Under the pieces are notes generated by a model, which ran no database searches, was not told the origin of the DNA, and saw nothing but the letters and a program-made list of their open reading frames with translations. Shown here piece by piece: positions 46,195 to 55,492 of a DNA stretch of 64,000 nt. The translations under genes and the position numbers were made by a program. Positions within the stretch are counted from its first letter, which is position 1; each line of letters begins with the position of its first letter. This DNA is from an uncultured Rivibacter sp. (GTDB lineage Bacteria; Pseudomonadota; Gammaproteobacteria; Burkholderiales; Burkholderiaceae), in assembly GCA_946480925.1 (NCBI GenBank), contig CAMLLU010000001.1:1-64000 (forward strand). The letters run 5' to 3'.

Positions 46195-46974
46195 TCAGGG
46201 CTTGTCGAAGCCGTGCCTGGCCAACACGGCTTGCGCCGGTGCCGACAGCACGAAAGCCACGAACTTGCGTGCCTCGGCCGCGTGGGCGCTGCCGGCCACC
46301 GGCGCGATGGGGTAGAGCAACGGCATCTCGGTGGGCACGGCAAACGCGACCTTCACCTTGCCGGGGATCACCGCCGCATCGGTGGCGTACACGAAGCCGG
46401 CATCGACCTCGCCGCGTGCCACGTAGTCGAGCGCCTGCCGCACGTTCTGCGCGCCGATCATCTTGGGCTCGATGGCGGCCCACAGATTTGCCTTTTCCAG
46501 CACACCTTTCGTGTATCGCCCCACCGGCACGCTGGCAGGCAGCCCGATGGCGATGCGTGCGTAGACGGGTTGCGCAAGGTCGGCCATCGCTTTCGGCACT
46601 GCCTGGGCATTGCCCGGCACGACCACCACCAGCGCATTCGACACGAAGTTGCGCCGCTCGGCCGCAGCCACGAGCGACTGACCCTGCGCCTGATCCATCG
46701 TCTCCTGGTCGGCACTCGCAAACACATCGGCCGGCGCGCCCTTGGCGATCTGCTGCAACAAGGCACCCGAGGCGCCGAAGTTCAACAGCACCTTGGTGCC
46801 TGGGTTCTGCGCTTCGAACAGCGGGGCCAGTTCACGAAAGGCGTTGGTGAGGCTGGCGGCAGCCGAGACGGTGAGGTCGGCGGCGGTGGCCTGCAGGCCG
46901 AGTAGGAGGCCACCCAGGGCTGCCAGCAGGCGAAGTGTCTTGGGCACACAAGAACGAGAGCGCCGGTTTTGCAT
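46195..46974 (-). CDS. modA: Periplasmic molybdate-binding protein
   Basis: The 259-aa protein has a signal peptide ending GLQATAAD, then LTVSAAASLTNAFRELAP, NFGASGALLQQIAKGAPADV and GEVDAGFVYATDA. These are the oxyanion-binding blocks of ModA. It delivers molybdate or tungstate to ModBC. It is first in the mod operon, and its start codon lies inside a ModE-like operator. Confidence 0.95.
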   Translation of the reverse strand: MQNRRSRSCVPKTLRLLAALGGLLLGLQATAADLTVSAAASLTNAFRELAPLFEAQNPGTKVLLNFGASGALLQQIAKGAPADVFASADQETMDQAQGQSLVAAAERRNFVSNALVVVVPGNAQAVPKAMADLAQPVYARIAIGLPASVPVGRYTKGVLEKANLWAAIEPKMIGAQNVRQALDYVARGEVDAGFVYATDAAVIPGKVKVAFAVPTEMPLLYPIAPVAGSAHAAEARKFVAFVLSAPAQAVLARHGFDKP

Positions 46975-46989
46975 ATAGCGACGTATATG
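46972..46989 (-). promoter_or_regulatory. ModE-like operator over the modA start
   Basis: CATATA, 6 bases, TATATG form a palindrome that resembles the core of the ModE site (TATATA-N6-TATATA type). One half includes the modA start codon, so bound ModE could block both transcription and translation entry. Confidence 0.55.
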
Positions 46990-47171
46990 AAATGCTCGCC
47001 TTCAGGCGGCAATAAACGCTGAGGCAGGGTCAGTTTATATGTGCCTGTGTTTATTTTGAAATAACGCCCGCCAAGGGTGCGCGCCCGTGCCGGCGGCCGA
47101 GCTGCAGTGCGGGGGAGCGTAGAGGGAAGGGGTTCTGGAGCCAACGGCGCCGGAGGGGCCCGGCTGGGCTC

Positions 47172-47261
47172 TGGCGGAGGCGGTGAGATTCGAACTCACG
47201 GAGGGCTTTCACCCTCGCCGGTTTTCAAGACCGGTGCCTTAAACCGCTCGGCCACACCTCC
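47172..47261 (-). tRNA. tRNA-Ser (anticodon UGA)
   Basis: On the minus strand the acceptor stem GGAGGTG pairs with CGCCTCC-type 3' sequence. The anticodon loop CTTGAAA gives TGA. The long variable arm (CGAGGGTGAAAGCCCTC) is typical of tRNA-Ser. The T-loop is TTCGAAT. CCA is encoded. Confidence 0.96.
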
Positions 47262-47288
47262 AGAAGAGGCGGCGATTGTAGGCCACGC

Positions 47289-48113
47289 CTACACCGGCGA
47301 CTGCGCTTCTTCACAACGGACCTGAATCACTTCACGCTCGCCGCCGTCCACGCGCACCGCGGTGAGCCGACCGCCCCACACGCAGCCGGTGTCGATGGCC
47401 AGCAGGTCGGGTTGGTTGATGAGGCCCAGCGTGGACCAGTGGCCAAAGGCGATGGGCACGTTGGTCGTGCGCCGGCCCGGCGCCTGGAACCACGGCACGT
47501 AGCCGAGCGGCGCGCTGCCCAGCCCTTCCTTGCTTTCGAATTCCAGCGCGCCGTCCACCGCGCGGCAGAAGCGGATGCGCGTGAGCGCGTTGACGGCGAA
47601 GCGCCAGCGGTCGGCGCCGAGCAGGTCGTCGCTCCAGATCGAAGGCTCGTTGCCGTACATCACGCGCAAGAAGCCTTCAAGCTCGCCGCCGCGCAGCAGC
47701 GTTTCCACTTCGCCGGCCAGCTTGAGCGTGAGGTCGAGGTCCCACTGCGGCGCGACGCCGGCGTGCACCATGAGCCAGCCGTGCTCGAACACGGCCAGGC
47801 GGTGCTCGCGCAGCCAGGCGATCCACGCATCGCGATCGGGAGCGTCGAGGATGTCGTGCGTGGTGTCCTTGCGGTGCGGCTTGCGTAGGCCGGCGGCCAC
47901 GGCGAGCAGGTTGAGGTCGTGGTTGCCCAGCAGGCACACCGCTGCATCGCCAAAGCTGCGCAACGTGCGCAGCACGCCCAGCGAGTCAGGTCCGCGGTTG
48001 ACCAGGTCGCCCAGCATGTAGAGCCGGTCGCGCGAAGGGGAAAAGCCGATCTCGGCGAGCAGGCGGTCCAGGGCGTCGCAGCAACCCTGGACGTCGCCGA
48101 TGAGGTAGTTCAT
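47289..48113 (-). CDS. apaH: Symmetrical bis(5'-nucleosyl)-tetraphosphatase
   Basis: The 274-aa phosphoesterase splits Ap4A into two ADP. Metal-binding motifs are YLIGDVQGCCDALD, LGDLVNRGPDSL and LLGNHDLNLLAV. Two His ligands are seen in MVHAGVAPQWD and AFGHWSTLG. The ATG at 48113 starts directly at MNYLIGDVQG, the normal family start. ApaH can also decap Np4-capped RNA. It is divergent from the CorC-like gene. Confidence 0.97.
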   Translation of the reverse strand: MNYLIGDVQGCCDALDRLLAEIGFSPSRDRLYMLGDLVNRGPDSLGVLRTLRSFGDAAVCLLGNHDLNLLAVAAGLRKPHRKDTTHDILDAPDRDAWIAWLREHRLAVFEHGWLMVHAGVAPQWDLDLTLKLAGEVETLLRGGELEGFLRVMYGNEPSIWSDDLLGADRWRFAVNALTRIRFCRAVDGALEFESKEGLGSAPLGYVPWFQAPGRRTTNVPIAFGHWSTLGLINQPDLLAIDTGCVWGGRLTAVRVDGGEREVIQVRCEEAQSPV

Positions 48114-48227
48114 GGGGAGAAAAAGGCGCAAAAAAGCGCAAAAGGCGATCCGGATGATTCTGCTACGCTTGGCGCCCCCGAATACGAAGGCCGGCGCGCT
48201 CACTGCACCGCGACACAGGCCTCTCCA

Positions 48228-49529
48228 ATGGACGTTGCGCTTCTCATCTTCCTGATCCTGCTCAACGGCGTGTTCGCCATGTCTGAAATGGCGCTGGCGG
48301 CCAGCCGCAAGGCGAGGTTGCAGGTGATGGTGGAAAGCGGCGAGGCGGGCGCCAGCACCGCGATGGAGCTGCACGACAACCCGACGCAGTTCCTGTCCAC
48401 GGTGCAGATCGGCATCACCTCCATCGGCATCCTCAACGGCATCGTCGGCGAGGCGGCGTTCTCGGCGCCGCTGTCGACCTGGCTCAAGCAGGGCTTCGGC
48501 GTGCCCGAGCGGGTGGCCGACGTGGGCTCGCTGGCGCTGGTGGTGCTGATCATCACCTTCCTGACCATCATCTTCGGCGAGCTGGTGCCCAAGCGCATCG
48601 GCCAGCTCTACCCCGAGGCGGTGGCGCGCATCGTGGCACCGCCGATGCAGTGGCTGTCGAGGCTGACGCGGCCGTTCGTGCGGCTGCTGGCGGGCACCAC
48701 CGAAACGGTGCTGGGCCTGCTGGGCATTCGTGAAAGTTCGAATCGCGGCGTGACCGAAGAGGAGATCGCCGCGAGCCTGGAAGAAGGTCTGGACGCGGGC
48801 GTCATCGAAGCGCACGAGCACCAGATGGTGCGCAACGTGTTCCGCCTCGACGAGCGCCAGATCGGCTCGATGATGATCCCGCGCGGTGACATCGTCTGGC
48901 TCGACCTCGAAGATCCGATCGAGGTGACGCTCGCGCGCATGGCCGAGCACGAGCACTCGCGTTATCCGGTGTGCCGCGGCGGCCTCGACGACATCGTCGG
49001 CGTCGTGGCGGCACAGCATTTGCTGCACCAGCTCACGCAGGGCAAGAGCATCTCGCTGGAAGAAAAGCTGCAGTCGCCGGTGTTCGTGCCGGAAACGCTC
49101 ACCGGCATGGAGCTGCTGGAGCACTTCCGCGGCTCGAGCACGCAGATGGTGTTCGTGGTGGACGAATACGGTGAAGTGCAGGGCGTGATCACGCTGCGCG
49201 ACGTGCTGGAGGCCATCACCGGTGAGTTCGCGGGCGGTGAACCTGAAGATGCCTGGGCCGTGCAGCGCGAAGACGGCTCGTGGCTGGTCGACGGGTTGAT
49301 CCCAGTGCCCGAGCTGAAGGACCGCCTCGAGCTCAGGGACGACCTGCCCGACGAAGACCGGGGTCGCTACAACACGCTCGCCGGCTTCGTGATGCTGCTG
49401 CTGGGCCGCCTGCCGCGCACCACCGACGTGGTGGAATGGGGCGGCTGGCGCTTCGAGGTGGTGGACCTCGACGGCAAGCGCGTCGACAAGGTGCTGGTAT
49501 CTCGCATTCCCGTTGGAGAACACGAATGA
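48228..49529 (+). CDS. CorC/HlyC-family DUF21-CBS transporter
   Basis: The 433-aa membrane protein has a DUF21 domain with several helices (LLIFLILLNGVFAMSEMALA near the start, FLTIIFGELVPKRIG), two CBS domains (about 200-320, including MMIPRGDIVWLD and VFVVDEYGEVQGVIT) and a C-terminal CorC/HlyC domain (YNTLAGFVMLLLGRLPRTTD). Relatives move Mg2+ or other cations; the 'hemolysin' name is historical. It overlaps sapC by 4 bp. Confidence 0.93.
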   Translation: MDVALLIFLILLNGVFAMSEMALAASRKARLQVMVESGEAGASTAMELHDNPTQFLSTVQIGITSIGILNGIVGEAAFSAPLSTWLKQGFGVPERVADVGSLALVVLIITFLTIIFGELVPKRIGQLYPEAVARIVAPPMQWLSRLTRPFVRLLAGTTETVLGLLGIRESSNRGVTEEEIAASLEEGLDAGVIEAHEHQMVRNVFRLDERQIGSMMIPRGDIVWLDLEDPIEVTLARMAEHEHSRYPVCRGGLDDIVGVVAAQHLLHQLTQGKSISLEEKLQSPVFVPETLTGMELLEHFRGSSTQMVFVVDEYGEVQGVITLRDVLEAITGEFAGGEPEDAWAVQREDGSWLVDGLIPVPELKDRLELRDDLPDEDRGRYNTLAGFVMLLLGRLPRTTDVVEWGGWRFEVVDLDGKRVDKVLVSRIPVGEHE

Positions 49530-50293
49530 ACTTCCCTTCCGCCCTGTACAAGGACCCGGTGCTGCTCGACCGCAACGAACACCGCGGCAAGCGCATCAAG
49601 AAGCTCACCGACTTTTCGGTGGCGGCCGAGATGAACGCGATGTTCGTCAACGTGGTCGAGTTCGCCGAGGCCGCGAAGGAGTACCCGATCACCTTCCTGG
49701 CCGTGCCCGAATCGACGCAGGACAAGCCGGTGGTGAGCCCGGTGGTACTGCTGGGTCTGCGCGACCGCGAGAACCTCTTCGTCAACGGCGACAAGTGGGA
49801 CGCACGCTACATCCCCGGCTTCGTGCGCCGCTACCCGCTGGCCTATACCAAGAGCGGTGACGACCGCGTGAGCGTGGTGATCGATCAAGCCTGGCCCGGT
49901 TTCAACGGCGACGACGGTGAGCTGTTGGTCGATCCTTCGGGCGAAGCCGCGCCGTACCTGAAGCAGATGATGGAGTTCCTGGACGCCTACGAACGCGAAG
50001 GCGGCCGCACGCGCGCCTTCTGCGAGCGCCTCGTGCAGCTCGACCTGCTGCGTGGCGGCACGGTCGACGGGCAACTGCCCGACGGCTCGCCGCTGCGCGT
50101 GGAGGGCTTCTTCGCGGTAGACGAGCAGAAGCTGCTCGCGCTGCCCGATGCCGACTTGCTGGAGCTCACCAAGAGCGGCGCGATGGGGCTGATCCATGCG
50201 CACATGCTGTCGATGTCGAACGTGCAGCGGCTGTTCGAGCGGTTGGGGCAGCGCCTCGCGGCAGCCACCGCGCCGTCGCAGACGCTGCAATAG
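49526..50293 (+). CDS. SapC family protein
   Basis: The 255-aa protein resembles SapC, first described with an S-layer in Campylobacter. Visible blocks are YKDPVLLDRNEHRGKRI, YIPGFVRRYPLAY and GFFAVDEQKLLALPDADLLEL. No signal peptide is present. The function in Burkholderiales is unknown. Translation is probably coupled to the upstream CorC-like gene through ATGA. Confidence 0.88.
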   Translation: MNFPSALYKDPVLLDRNEHRGKRIKKLTDFSVAAEMNAMFVNVVEFAEAAKEYPITFLAVPESTQDKPVVSPVVLLGLRDRENLFVNGDKWDARYIPGFVRRYPLAYTKSGDDRVSVVIDQAWPGFNGDDGELLVDPSGEAAPYLKQMMEFLDAYEREGGRTRAFCERLVQLDLLRGGTVDGQLPDGSPLRVEGFFAVDEQKLLALPDADLLELTKSGAMGLIHAHMLSMSNVQRLFERLGQRLAAATAPSQTLQ

Positions 50294-50317
50294 CTTTTGT
50301 GCAACTCGAGGCGGTGC

Positions 50318-51151
50318 TCAGCCGCCACGCGGCGGCAACGCCCCCAGCCTCTGCGACACCTCGTTGGCACAGGTCACCAGCGCCTGTGCCAGCGCTCCTT
50401 GCGGGCTCACGTCGAACAAGGCCGTCGGGCCGATGGCGGTGACGCTCATGACGATGTCTCCGCCGTGCTTGAACACGGGCGCGGCCATCGCGCTTACGCC
50501 GGGCACCAGCTCGTCCACCGTGTGGCCGTAGCCCAGGCGGCGCACGGCTTCGAGCGTGGCTTCGAAATCCGCCCACTTCGGGCGCGGCCTTGAAGGGTTG
50601 GTCAGCACCGCCAGCCGCTTTTCGCGCACCTGTTCGTCGTCGAAGGCCGCGCGCACCTGCGCCCGCGGCAGGAAGGCTGCGAAGAGCCGGCCCGAGGCGG
50701 TGTCGGTGAGCGACATCACCGTGCCGTGCCGCATGTTCACGCGCACGGCGGTGGGCGCTTCTTCCACCTGCACGATGGTGGGGCCGTAGGTGCCCCAGAT
50801 GCCCAGCGCCACCGTGTGGCCCACGCGTTGCGCGAGCTCGGGCAGCAGCGGCGTGGCCAGCCGCACCGGGTCGGCCTGCTGCAGGCCGATGAGGCCCAGC
50901 TGCAGGGCGAGCGGGCCCAGGCCGTAGCGGCCGCTGCTCGCGTCCTGTTCGATCAAGCCCAGCTTGCCGAAGCTCACCAGGTAGGGGTGGGCCTTGGCCG
51001 GCGCCATGCCGGCCTCGCGAGCCAGGTCTTTCAGCGCCATGGGGCGGCCCTGGTGCACCAGGGCGCGCAGCAGCTGGCCTCCCACTTCCACGCTCTGGAT
51101 GCCGCGGCGGTCGCGTTCGACGGGCTCTTCCGGCCCGGAATCGTCACTCAT
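50318..51151 (-). CDS. IclR-family regulator of the homogentisate region
   Basis: The 277-aa regulator has an N-terminal winged helix (SVEVGGQLLRALVHQGRPMAL, then MAPAKAHPYLVSFGKLGL) and a C-terminal ligand-binding domain (HGTVMSLTDTASGRLFAAF, VDELVPGVSAMAAPVF). It is divergent from the MBL/mhaAB/hmgA/fahA operon, as HmgR-type regulators are. The start ATG 51151 follows AAGGG; ATG 51175 is also in frame. The probable operator motif GTTCGT(T/A)A occurs on both sides of the region. Confidence 0.92.
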   Translation of the reverse strand: MSDDSGPEEPVERDRRGIQSVEVGGQLLRALVHQGRPMALKDLAREAGMAPAKAHPYLVSFGKLGLIEQDASSGRYGLGPLALQLGLIGLQQADPVRLATPLLPELAQRVGHTVALGIWGTYGPTIVQVEEAPTAVRVNMRHGTVMSLTDTASGRLFAAFLPRAQVRAAFDDEQVREKRLAVLTNPSRPRPKWADFEATLEAVRRLGYGHTVDELVPGVSAMAAPVFKHGGDIVMSVTAIGPTALFDVSPQGALAQALVTCANEVSQRLGALPPRGG

Positions 51152-51181
51152 CGGGTTAACCCTTATGAAACTCATTAGACA

Positions 51182-51240
51182 TTAACGAACTCGTTGCCTA
51201 GGATCAAGTCAAGTTCAGAAATGGCAAATAAGTTCGTCTA
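51182..51240. promoter_or_regulatory. Probable IclR operator region
   Basis: TAACGAAC (51183-51190; GTTCGTTA on the other strand) and GTTCGTCTA (51232-51240) lie in an AT-rich gap between iclR and the MBL gene. The same motif occurs twice before the TRAP operon at 56817 and 56836. Confidence 0.5.
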
Positions 51241-51285
51241 AATCAAACTTTGCTGGGATTTCTGACTGCCCACGAGGACCGTGAC

Positions 51286-52242
51286 ATGACCACCAAAGCC
51301 TTTGCCTCCCAAGCCGACCTGGAAGAGAAGAAGGTCAGCTTCACCAAGCTGTCCGACCATGCATACGCCTACACGGCCGAGGGCGATCCGAACACCGGCA
51401 TCGTGATCGGCGACGACGCGGTGATGGTGATCGACACGCAGGCCACGCCGGCCATGGCGCAAGACGTGATCCGCCGCATCCGCGAGGTGACCGACAAGCC
51501 GATCAAGTACGTGGTGCTCAGCCACTACCACGCGGTGCGCGTGCTGGGCGCTTCCGCCTACCAGCCCGAGCACGTCATCGCGAGCCAGGACACCTACGGC
51601 CTCATCGTCGAGCGTGGCGAGCAGGACAAGGCCAGCGAGATCGGCCGCTTTCCGCGCCTGTTCCGCAATGTCGAGACGGTGCCGGCCGGCCTCACCTGGC
51701 CCACGCTCACCTTCACCGGCCGCATGACGCTGTGGCTGGGCAAGCTCGAAGTGCAACTCATCCAGCTCGGTCGCGGCCACACCAAGGGCGACACGGTGGT
51801 GTGGCTGCCACAGGACCGTGTGCTGTTCTCGGGCGATCTGGTGGAGTTCGACGCGACGCCCTACGCCGGGGATGCCTACTTCCAGGACTGGCCGAAGACG
51901 CTCGACAACATCGCCGCGCTGAAGCCGCGCGCACTGGTGCCCGGCCGCGGCGCCGCGCTGCAGAACGAAGCCGAAGTGGCCAAGGGCCTGGCCGGCACCA
52001 AGGCGTTCGTCTCGGAGCTGTTCGCCAGCGTGCAGGCCGGTGCCAGGGCAGGCAAGGACCTGAAGAGCGTCTATCGCGAGACCTATGACCGGCTCAAGCC
52101 CAGCTATGGGCAGTGGGTCATCTTCGACCACTGCCTGCCCTTCGACGTGACACGTGCGTATGACGAAGCCACGCAGTACGCCGACCCGCGCATCTGGACG
52201 GCCGAACGCGACCAGCAGATGTGGCAATCCCTCGAAGGTTGA
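51286..52242 (+). CDS. MBL-fold protein with altered metal motif
   Basis: The 318-aa protein has a metallo-beta-lactamase fold: GIVIGDDAVMVIDTQATPA, LSHYHAVRVLGASAY, IQLGRGHTKGDTVVWLPQDR and LFSGDLVEFDATP. The usual HxHxDH motif reads HYHAVR, so the Asp-His pair is missing while the later His and Asp are kept. Metal content and activity may therefore differ. GAGGA precedes ATG 51286. It is first in the homogentisate operon; its substrate is unknown. Confidence 0.85.
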   Translation: MTTKAFASQADLEEKKVSFTKLSDHAYAYTAEGDPNTGIVIGDDAVMVIDTQATPAMAQDVIRRIREVTDKPIKYVVLSHYHAVRVLGASAYQPEHVIASQDTYGLIVERGEQDKASEIGRFPRLFRNVETVPAGLTWPTLTFTGRMTLWLGKLEVQLIQLGRGHTKGDTVVWLPQDRVLFSGDLVEFDATPYAGDAYFQDWPKTLDNIAALKPRALVPGRGAALQNEAEVAKGLAGTKAFVSELFASVQAGARAGKDLKSVYRETYDRLKPSYGQWVIFDHCLPFDVTRAYDEATQYADPRIWTAERDQQMWQSLEG

Positions 52243-52260
52243 CGCGCGCAGAGTGAAAGC

Positions 52261-53937
52261 ATGACGCGGCTCGACCTTCCTCCTTTAGCGACGGGCCAGC
52301 AGATCCAGGCGCTGGAGTTCGCCTACGAGCGTTCGCCCGACCAGAGCGCCGCGCAACCCGTACGCCACGCAGTCGTGGTGGTTGGTGCCGGCCCGGTGGG
52401 GTTGTCGCTCGCCATCGACCTCGCGCAGCGCGGCCGGCAGGTGCTGCTGCTCGACAACGACAACCGCCTGTCCACCGGCTCACGCGCGATCTGCTTTGCC
52501 AAGCGCACGCTCGAGATATGGGACCGCCTGGGCGTGGGCGATCGCATGGTGGCCAAGGGCGTGGGCTGGAACGTCGGCAAGGTGTTCTTCCGCGACGAGT
52601 TGCTCTACCAGTTCGACCTGCTGCCGGAAACAGGGCACGAGCGGCCGGCTTTCATCAACCTGCAGCAGTACTACGCCGAGGCCTACCTCGTCGAGCGCGC
52701 GAGCGCGTTGCCCAACCTCGAGATCCGCTGGAAGAACAACGTGGTCGCGCTGGAGCAGCGCGACCACGGCGCGAAGCTCGGCATCGACACGCCAGATGGC
52801 CACTACGAGTTGCTGGCCGACTACGTGGTGGCCTGCGACGGCTCGCGTTCGCCGCTGCGTGCACTGGTGGGGCAAGAAAGCCACGGCCGTGTGTTCAAGG
52901 ACCGTTTCCTCATCGCCGACGTGCGCATGGATGCGCCCCCCCGGGCGCTGGGCCGCCCCGAGCCCGGAGACTCCAGGGCGCATGTTCCTGCGGCAGAGCG
53001 CTGGTTCTGGTTCGACCCGCCGTTCCACCGCAACCAGAGCGTGCTGCTGCACATGCAGCCCGACGGCGTGTGGCGCATCGACTTCCAGCTCGGCTGGGAC
53101 GCGAACCCCGACGAAGAGAAGAAGCCCGAGAACATCATTCCGCGCGTGAAGGCGCTGCTGGGAGCCGATGCGAAGTTCGAGCTCGAGTGGGCCAGCGTCT
53201 ACACCTTCGCCTGCCTGCGCATGGACCACTTCCGCATGGGCCGCGTGCTGTTCGCCGGCGACTCGGCGCACGGCGTGTCGCCCTTCGGCGCGCGCGGCGC
53301 CAACTCGGGTGTGCAGGACGCCGAGAACCTTGCCTGGAAGCTCGACCTCGTGCTGCGCGGCCAAGCGCCGGACGAGCTGCTCGACAGTTACGCCAGCGAG
53401 CGCGAATACGCGGCCGACGAGAACATCCGCAACTCCACGCGCGCCACCGACTTCATCACGCCCAAGAGCGAGGTGTCGCGGCTGTTCCGCGACGCGGTGC
53501 TCGACCTGGCGCGCCATCACCCGTTTGCGCGCAAGCTCGTCAACAGCGGGCGGCTTTCGGTGCCGGCCACCTTGTGCGAGTCACCGCTGAACACGCCTGA
53601 TGCAGACACGTTCGAAGGCGCGATGGTGCCGGGTGCGCCTGCAGCCGATGCGCCGCTTTCCATGGCCGGGCGCAAGAGCTGGCTGCTGCGCGAGCTGGGG
53701 CAGGGCTTCACGCTGCTCGTGTGGGGCGCTGTGCCTGCATGGGCAGCCAGCTTGCCGGTGAAGGTGTTGTCGCTGTCGCAAGTGCAAGACGAGCAAGGAC
53801 TCCTCGCCCGGCGTTATGACCTGCAACCCGGTACCGCCTACCTGCTGCGGCCCGACCAGCACGTGTGCGCACGCTGGCGCCAGGCCACCGAAGCCGCGGT
53901 GCGCGCCGCACTGGCTCGCGCTTGCGCGCTGCAATGA
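52261..53937 (+). CDS. mhaA: FAD monooxygenase, probable 3-hydroxyphenylacetate 6-hydroxylase large component
   Basis: The 558-aa flavoprotein belongs to the MhpA/PheA group. It has the FAD fold VVVVGAGPVGLSLAIDLAQRG near residue 38, the DG motif VACDGSRSPLRALVG, and the GD motif VLFAGDSAHGVSPFGARGAN. In Pseudomonas putida the two-component MhaAB makes homogentisate from 3-hydroxyphenylacetate. The small DUF2783 gene just downstream and hmgA/fahA after it support the same role here. That assignment is inference from context. Confidence 0.82.
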   Translation: MTRLDLPPLATGQQIQALEFAYERSPDQSAAQPVRHAVVVVGAGPVGLSLAIDLAQRGRQVLLLDNDNRLSTGSRAICFAKRTLEIWDRLGVGDRMVAKGVGWNVGKVFFRDELLYQFDLLPETGHERPAFINLQQYYAEAYLVERASALPNLEIRWKNNVVALEQRDHGAKLGIDTPDGHYELLADYVVACDGSRSPLRALVGQESHGRVFKDRFLIADVRMDAPPRALGRPEPGDSRAHVPAAERWFWFDPPFHRNQSVLLHMQPDGVWRIDFQLGWDANPDEEKKPENIIPRVKALLGADAKFELEWASVYTFACLRMDHFRMGRVLFAGDSAHGVSPFGARGANSGVQDAENLAWKLDLVLRGQAPDELLDSYASEREYAADENIRNSTRATDFITPKSEVSRLFRDAVLDLARHHPFARKLVNSGRLSVPATLCESPLNTPDADTFEGAMVPGAPAADAPLSMAGRKSWLLRELGQGFTLLVWGAVPAWAASLPVKVLSLSQVQDEQGLLARRYDLQPGTAYLLRPDQHVCARWRQATEAAVRAALARACALQ

Positions 53938-53951
53938 ATCGAGGAGCCGAC

Positions 53952-54179
53952 ATGCCGCTCATCACCGAACCGCATCTCGAATCGCCTGACGACTTCTACG
54001 AGGCGTTGATCGACACGCACCGCGACCTGAGCGCTGCCGAAAGCCATGCGCTCAATGCACGGCTCGTGCTGCTGCTGGCCAACCACGTGGGGTCGCTGGC
54101 AGTGCTGAAAGAGGCGCTGGCGGCCGCGCGTGCGGCGGAAGCACCCTCATCGCCCGCACCGGGCACGACGACGAATTGA
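53952..54179 (+). CDS. mhaB: DUF2783 small protein, probable MhaB-like coupling component
   Basis: The 75-aa protein starts [20 protein letters not shown] and has a helical core ([22 protein letters not shown]), typical of DUF2783. It is 14 bp after the flavoprotein gene with GAGGAG before its ATG. MhaB of Pseudomonas is a small coupling protein required by the flavoprotein MhaA, and this gene has matching size and position. The C-terminus is an Ala/Pro/Thr tail. Confidence 0.72.
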   Translation: MPLITEPHLESPDDFYEALIDTHRDLSAAESHALNARLVLLLANHVGSLAVLKEALAAARAAEAPSSPAPGTTTN

Positions 54180-54199
54180 CCACCGAAACACGACAGACC

Positions 54200-55486
54200 A
54201 TGACCCAGCTTCAATACCAATCGGGCTTCGGCAACCAGTTCTCCACCGAGGCGGTCGACGGTGCGCTGCCACGCGGCCGCAACAGCCCGCAGAAGGTGTC
54301 GCTCGGGCTTTATGCAGAGCTCGTTTCAGGCAGCGCCTTCACCGCGCCGCGCGCTGAAAACCACCGCAGCTGGCTGTACCGTCGCCAGCCCTCGGTGGCG
54401 ACGGGAGGCTATGTGCACTACGCGCAGCCCTATGTGAAGACGGGCGCCAAAGGCGGCGTTGCGATGCCGCCCGATCCGCTGCGCTGGCACCCTGCGCCCA
54501 TCCCTGACGCGCCGCAGGACTTCGTCGATGGCCTGCGCACCATCGTCGTCAACGGCGACCCCGATGCCCAGGTCGGCATGGCCGCGCATCTGTACCTCGT
54601 GAACCGCTCGATGGAGCGGCGCGCCTTCGTCAATGCCGACGGCGAGATGCTGCTGGTGCCGCAAGACGGCGAGGTCACCATCACCACCGAGCTGGGCGTG
54701 CTCGAAGTGAAGCCCGGTGAAGTGGCGCTGCTGCCGCGCGGCATTGCGTTCAAGGTGGTCGTTGCCGGGCCGTCGCGGGGTTACGTCTGCGAAAACTACG
54801 GTGCTCCGTTCCGCCTGCCCGAGCTCGGCCCCATCGGCAGCAACGGCCTGGCCAACCCGCGCGACTTCCTTGCGCCGGTGGCGGCTTACGAAGATTCCAA
54901 GGCCGACTACGAGATCGTCAAGAAATACGGGGGCGCGCTGTGGCGTGCGACGCAGCAGCACACGCCCTTCAACGTGGTGGCCTGGCACGGCAACCTCACG
55001 CCGCTGAAGTACGACACGGCCAACTTCATGACCATCGGCTCGATCAGTTTCGACCACCCGGACCCGTCGATCTTCACCGTGCTCACATCGCCTTCGGACA
55101 CGCCGGGCACGGCCAACTGCGACTTCGTGATCTTTCCGCCGCGCTGGATGGTGGCCGAGGACACCTTCCGCCCGCCCTGGTACCACCGCAACCTGATGAG
55201 CGAGTTCATGGGCCTGGTCTACGGGCAGTACGACGCCAAGCCCGAAGGCTTCAGGCCCGGCGGCATGAGCCTGCACAACTGCATGGTGCCGCACGGGCCC
55301 GATGCGGAGGCGTTCGACAAGGCCAGCAATGCGCCGCTGGCCCCACACAAGCTCGACAACACGCTGGCCTTCATGTTCGAAAGCCGCTGGCGTTTCTACC
55401 CCACCGAGTTCGCGCTGAACGAGGCGCCGCTCGACAAGGCCTATGCCGAGTGTTGGTCGGGGCTGGGTGATCACTTCAAGGGCTGA
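54200..55486 (+). CDS. hmgA: Homogentisate 1,2-dioxygenase
   Basis: The 428-aa iron enzyme opens the homogentisate ring to maleylacetoacetate. It begins [14 protein letters not shown]. It has [33 protein letters not shown] (iron ligands His and Glu) and [19 protein letters not shown] 54200 gives the family N-terminus; the frame also has a TTG at 54176. It is 6 bp from fahA. Confidence 0.97.
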   Translation: MTQLQYQSGFGNQFSTEAVDGALPRGRNSPQKVSLGLYAELVSGSAFTAPRAENHRSWLYRRQPSVATGGYVHYAQPYVKTGAKGGVAMPPDPLRWHPAPIPDAPQDFVDGLRTIVVNGDPDAQVGMAAHLYLVNRSMERRAFVNADGEMLLVPQDGEVTITTELGVLEVKPGEVALLPRGIAFKVVVAGPSRGYVCENYGAPFRLPELGPIGSNGLANPRDFLAPVAAYEDSKADYEIVKKYGGALWRATQQHTPFNVVAWHGNLTPLKYDTANFMTIGSISFDHPDPSIFTVLTSPSDTPGTANCDFVIFPPRWMVAEDTFRPPWYHRNLMSEFMGLVYGQYDAKPEGFRPGGMSLHNCMVPHGPDAEAFDKASNAPLAPHKLDNTLAFMFESRWRFYPTEFALNEAPLDKAYAECWSGLGDHFKG

Positions 55487-55492
55487 TGCAGC

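Noticed and set aside
47289..49523. Very long minus-strand frame that extends apaH to 744 codons
   Set aside because: Only the part from 48113 down is ApaH. The extension is antisense to the CorC-like gene and has no recognisable sequence.
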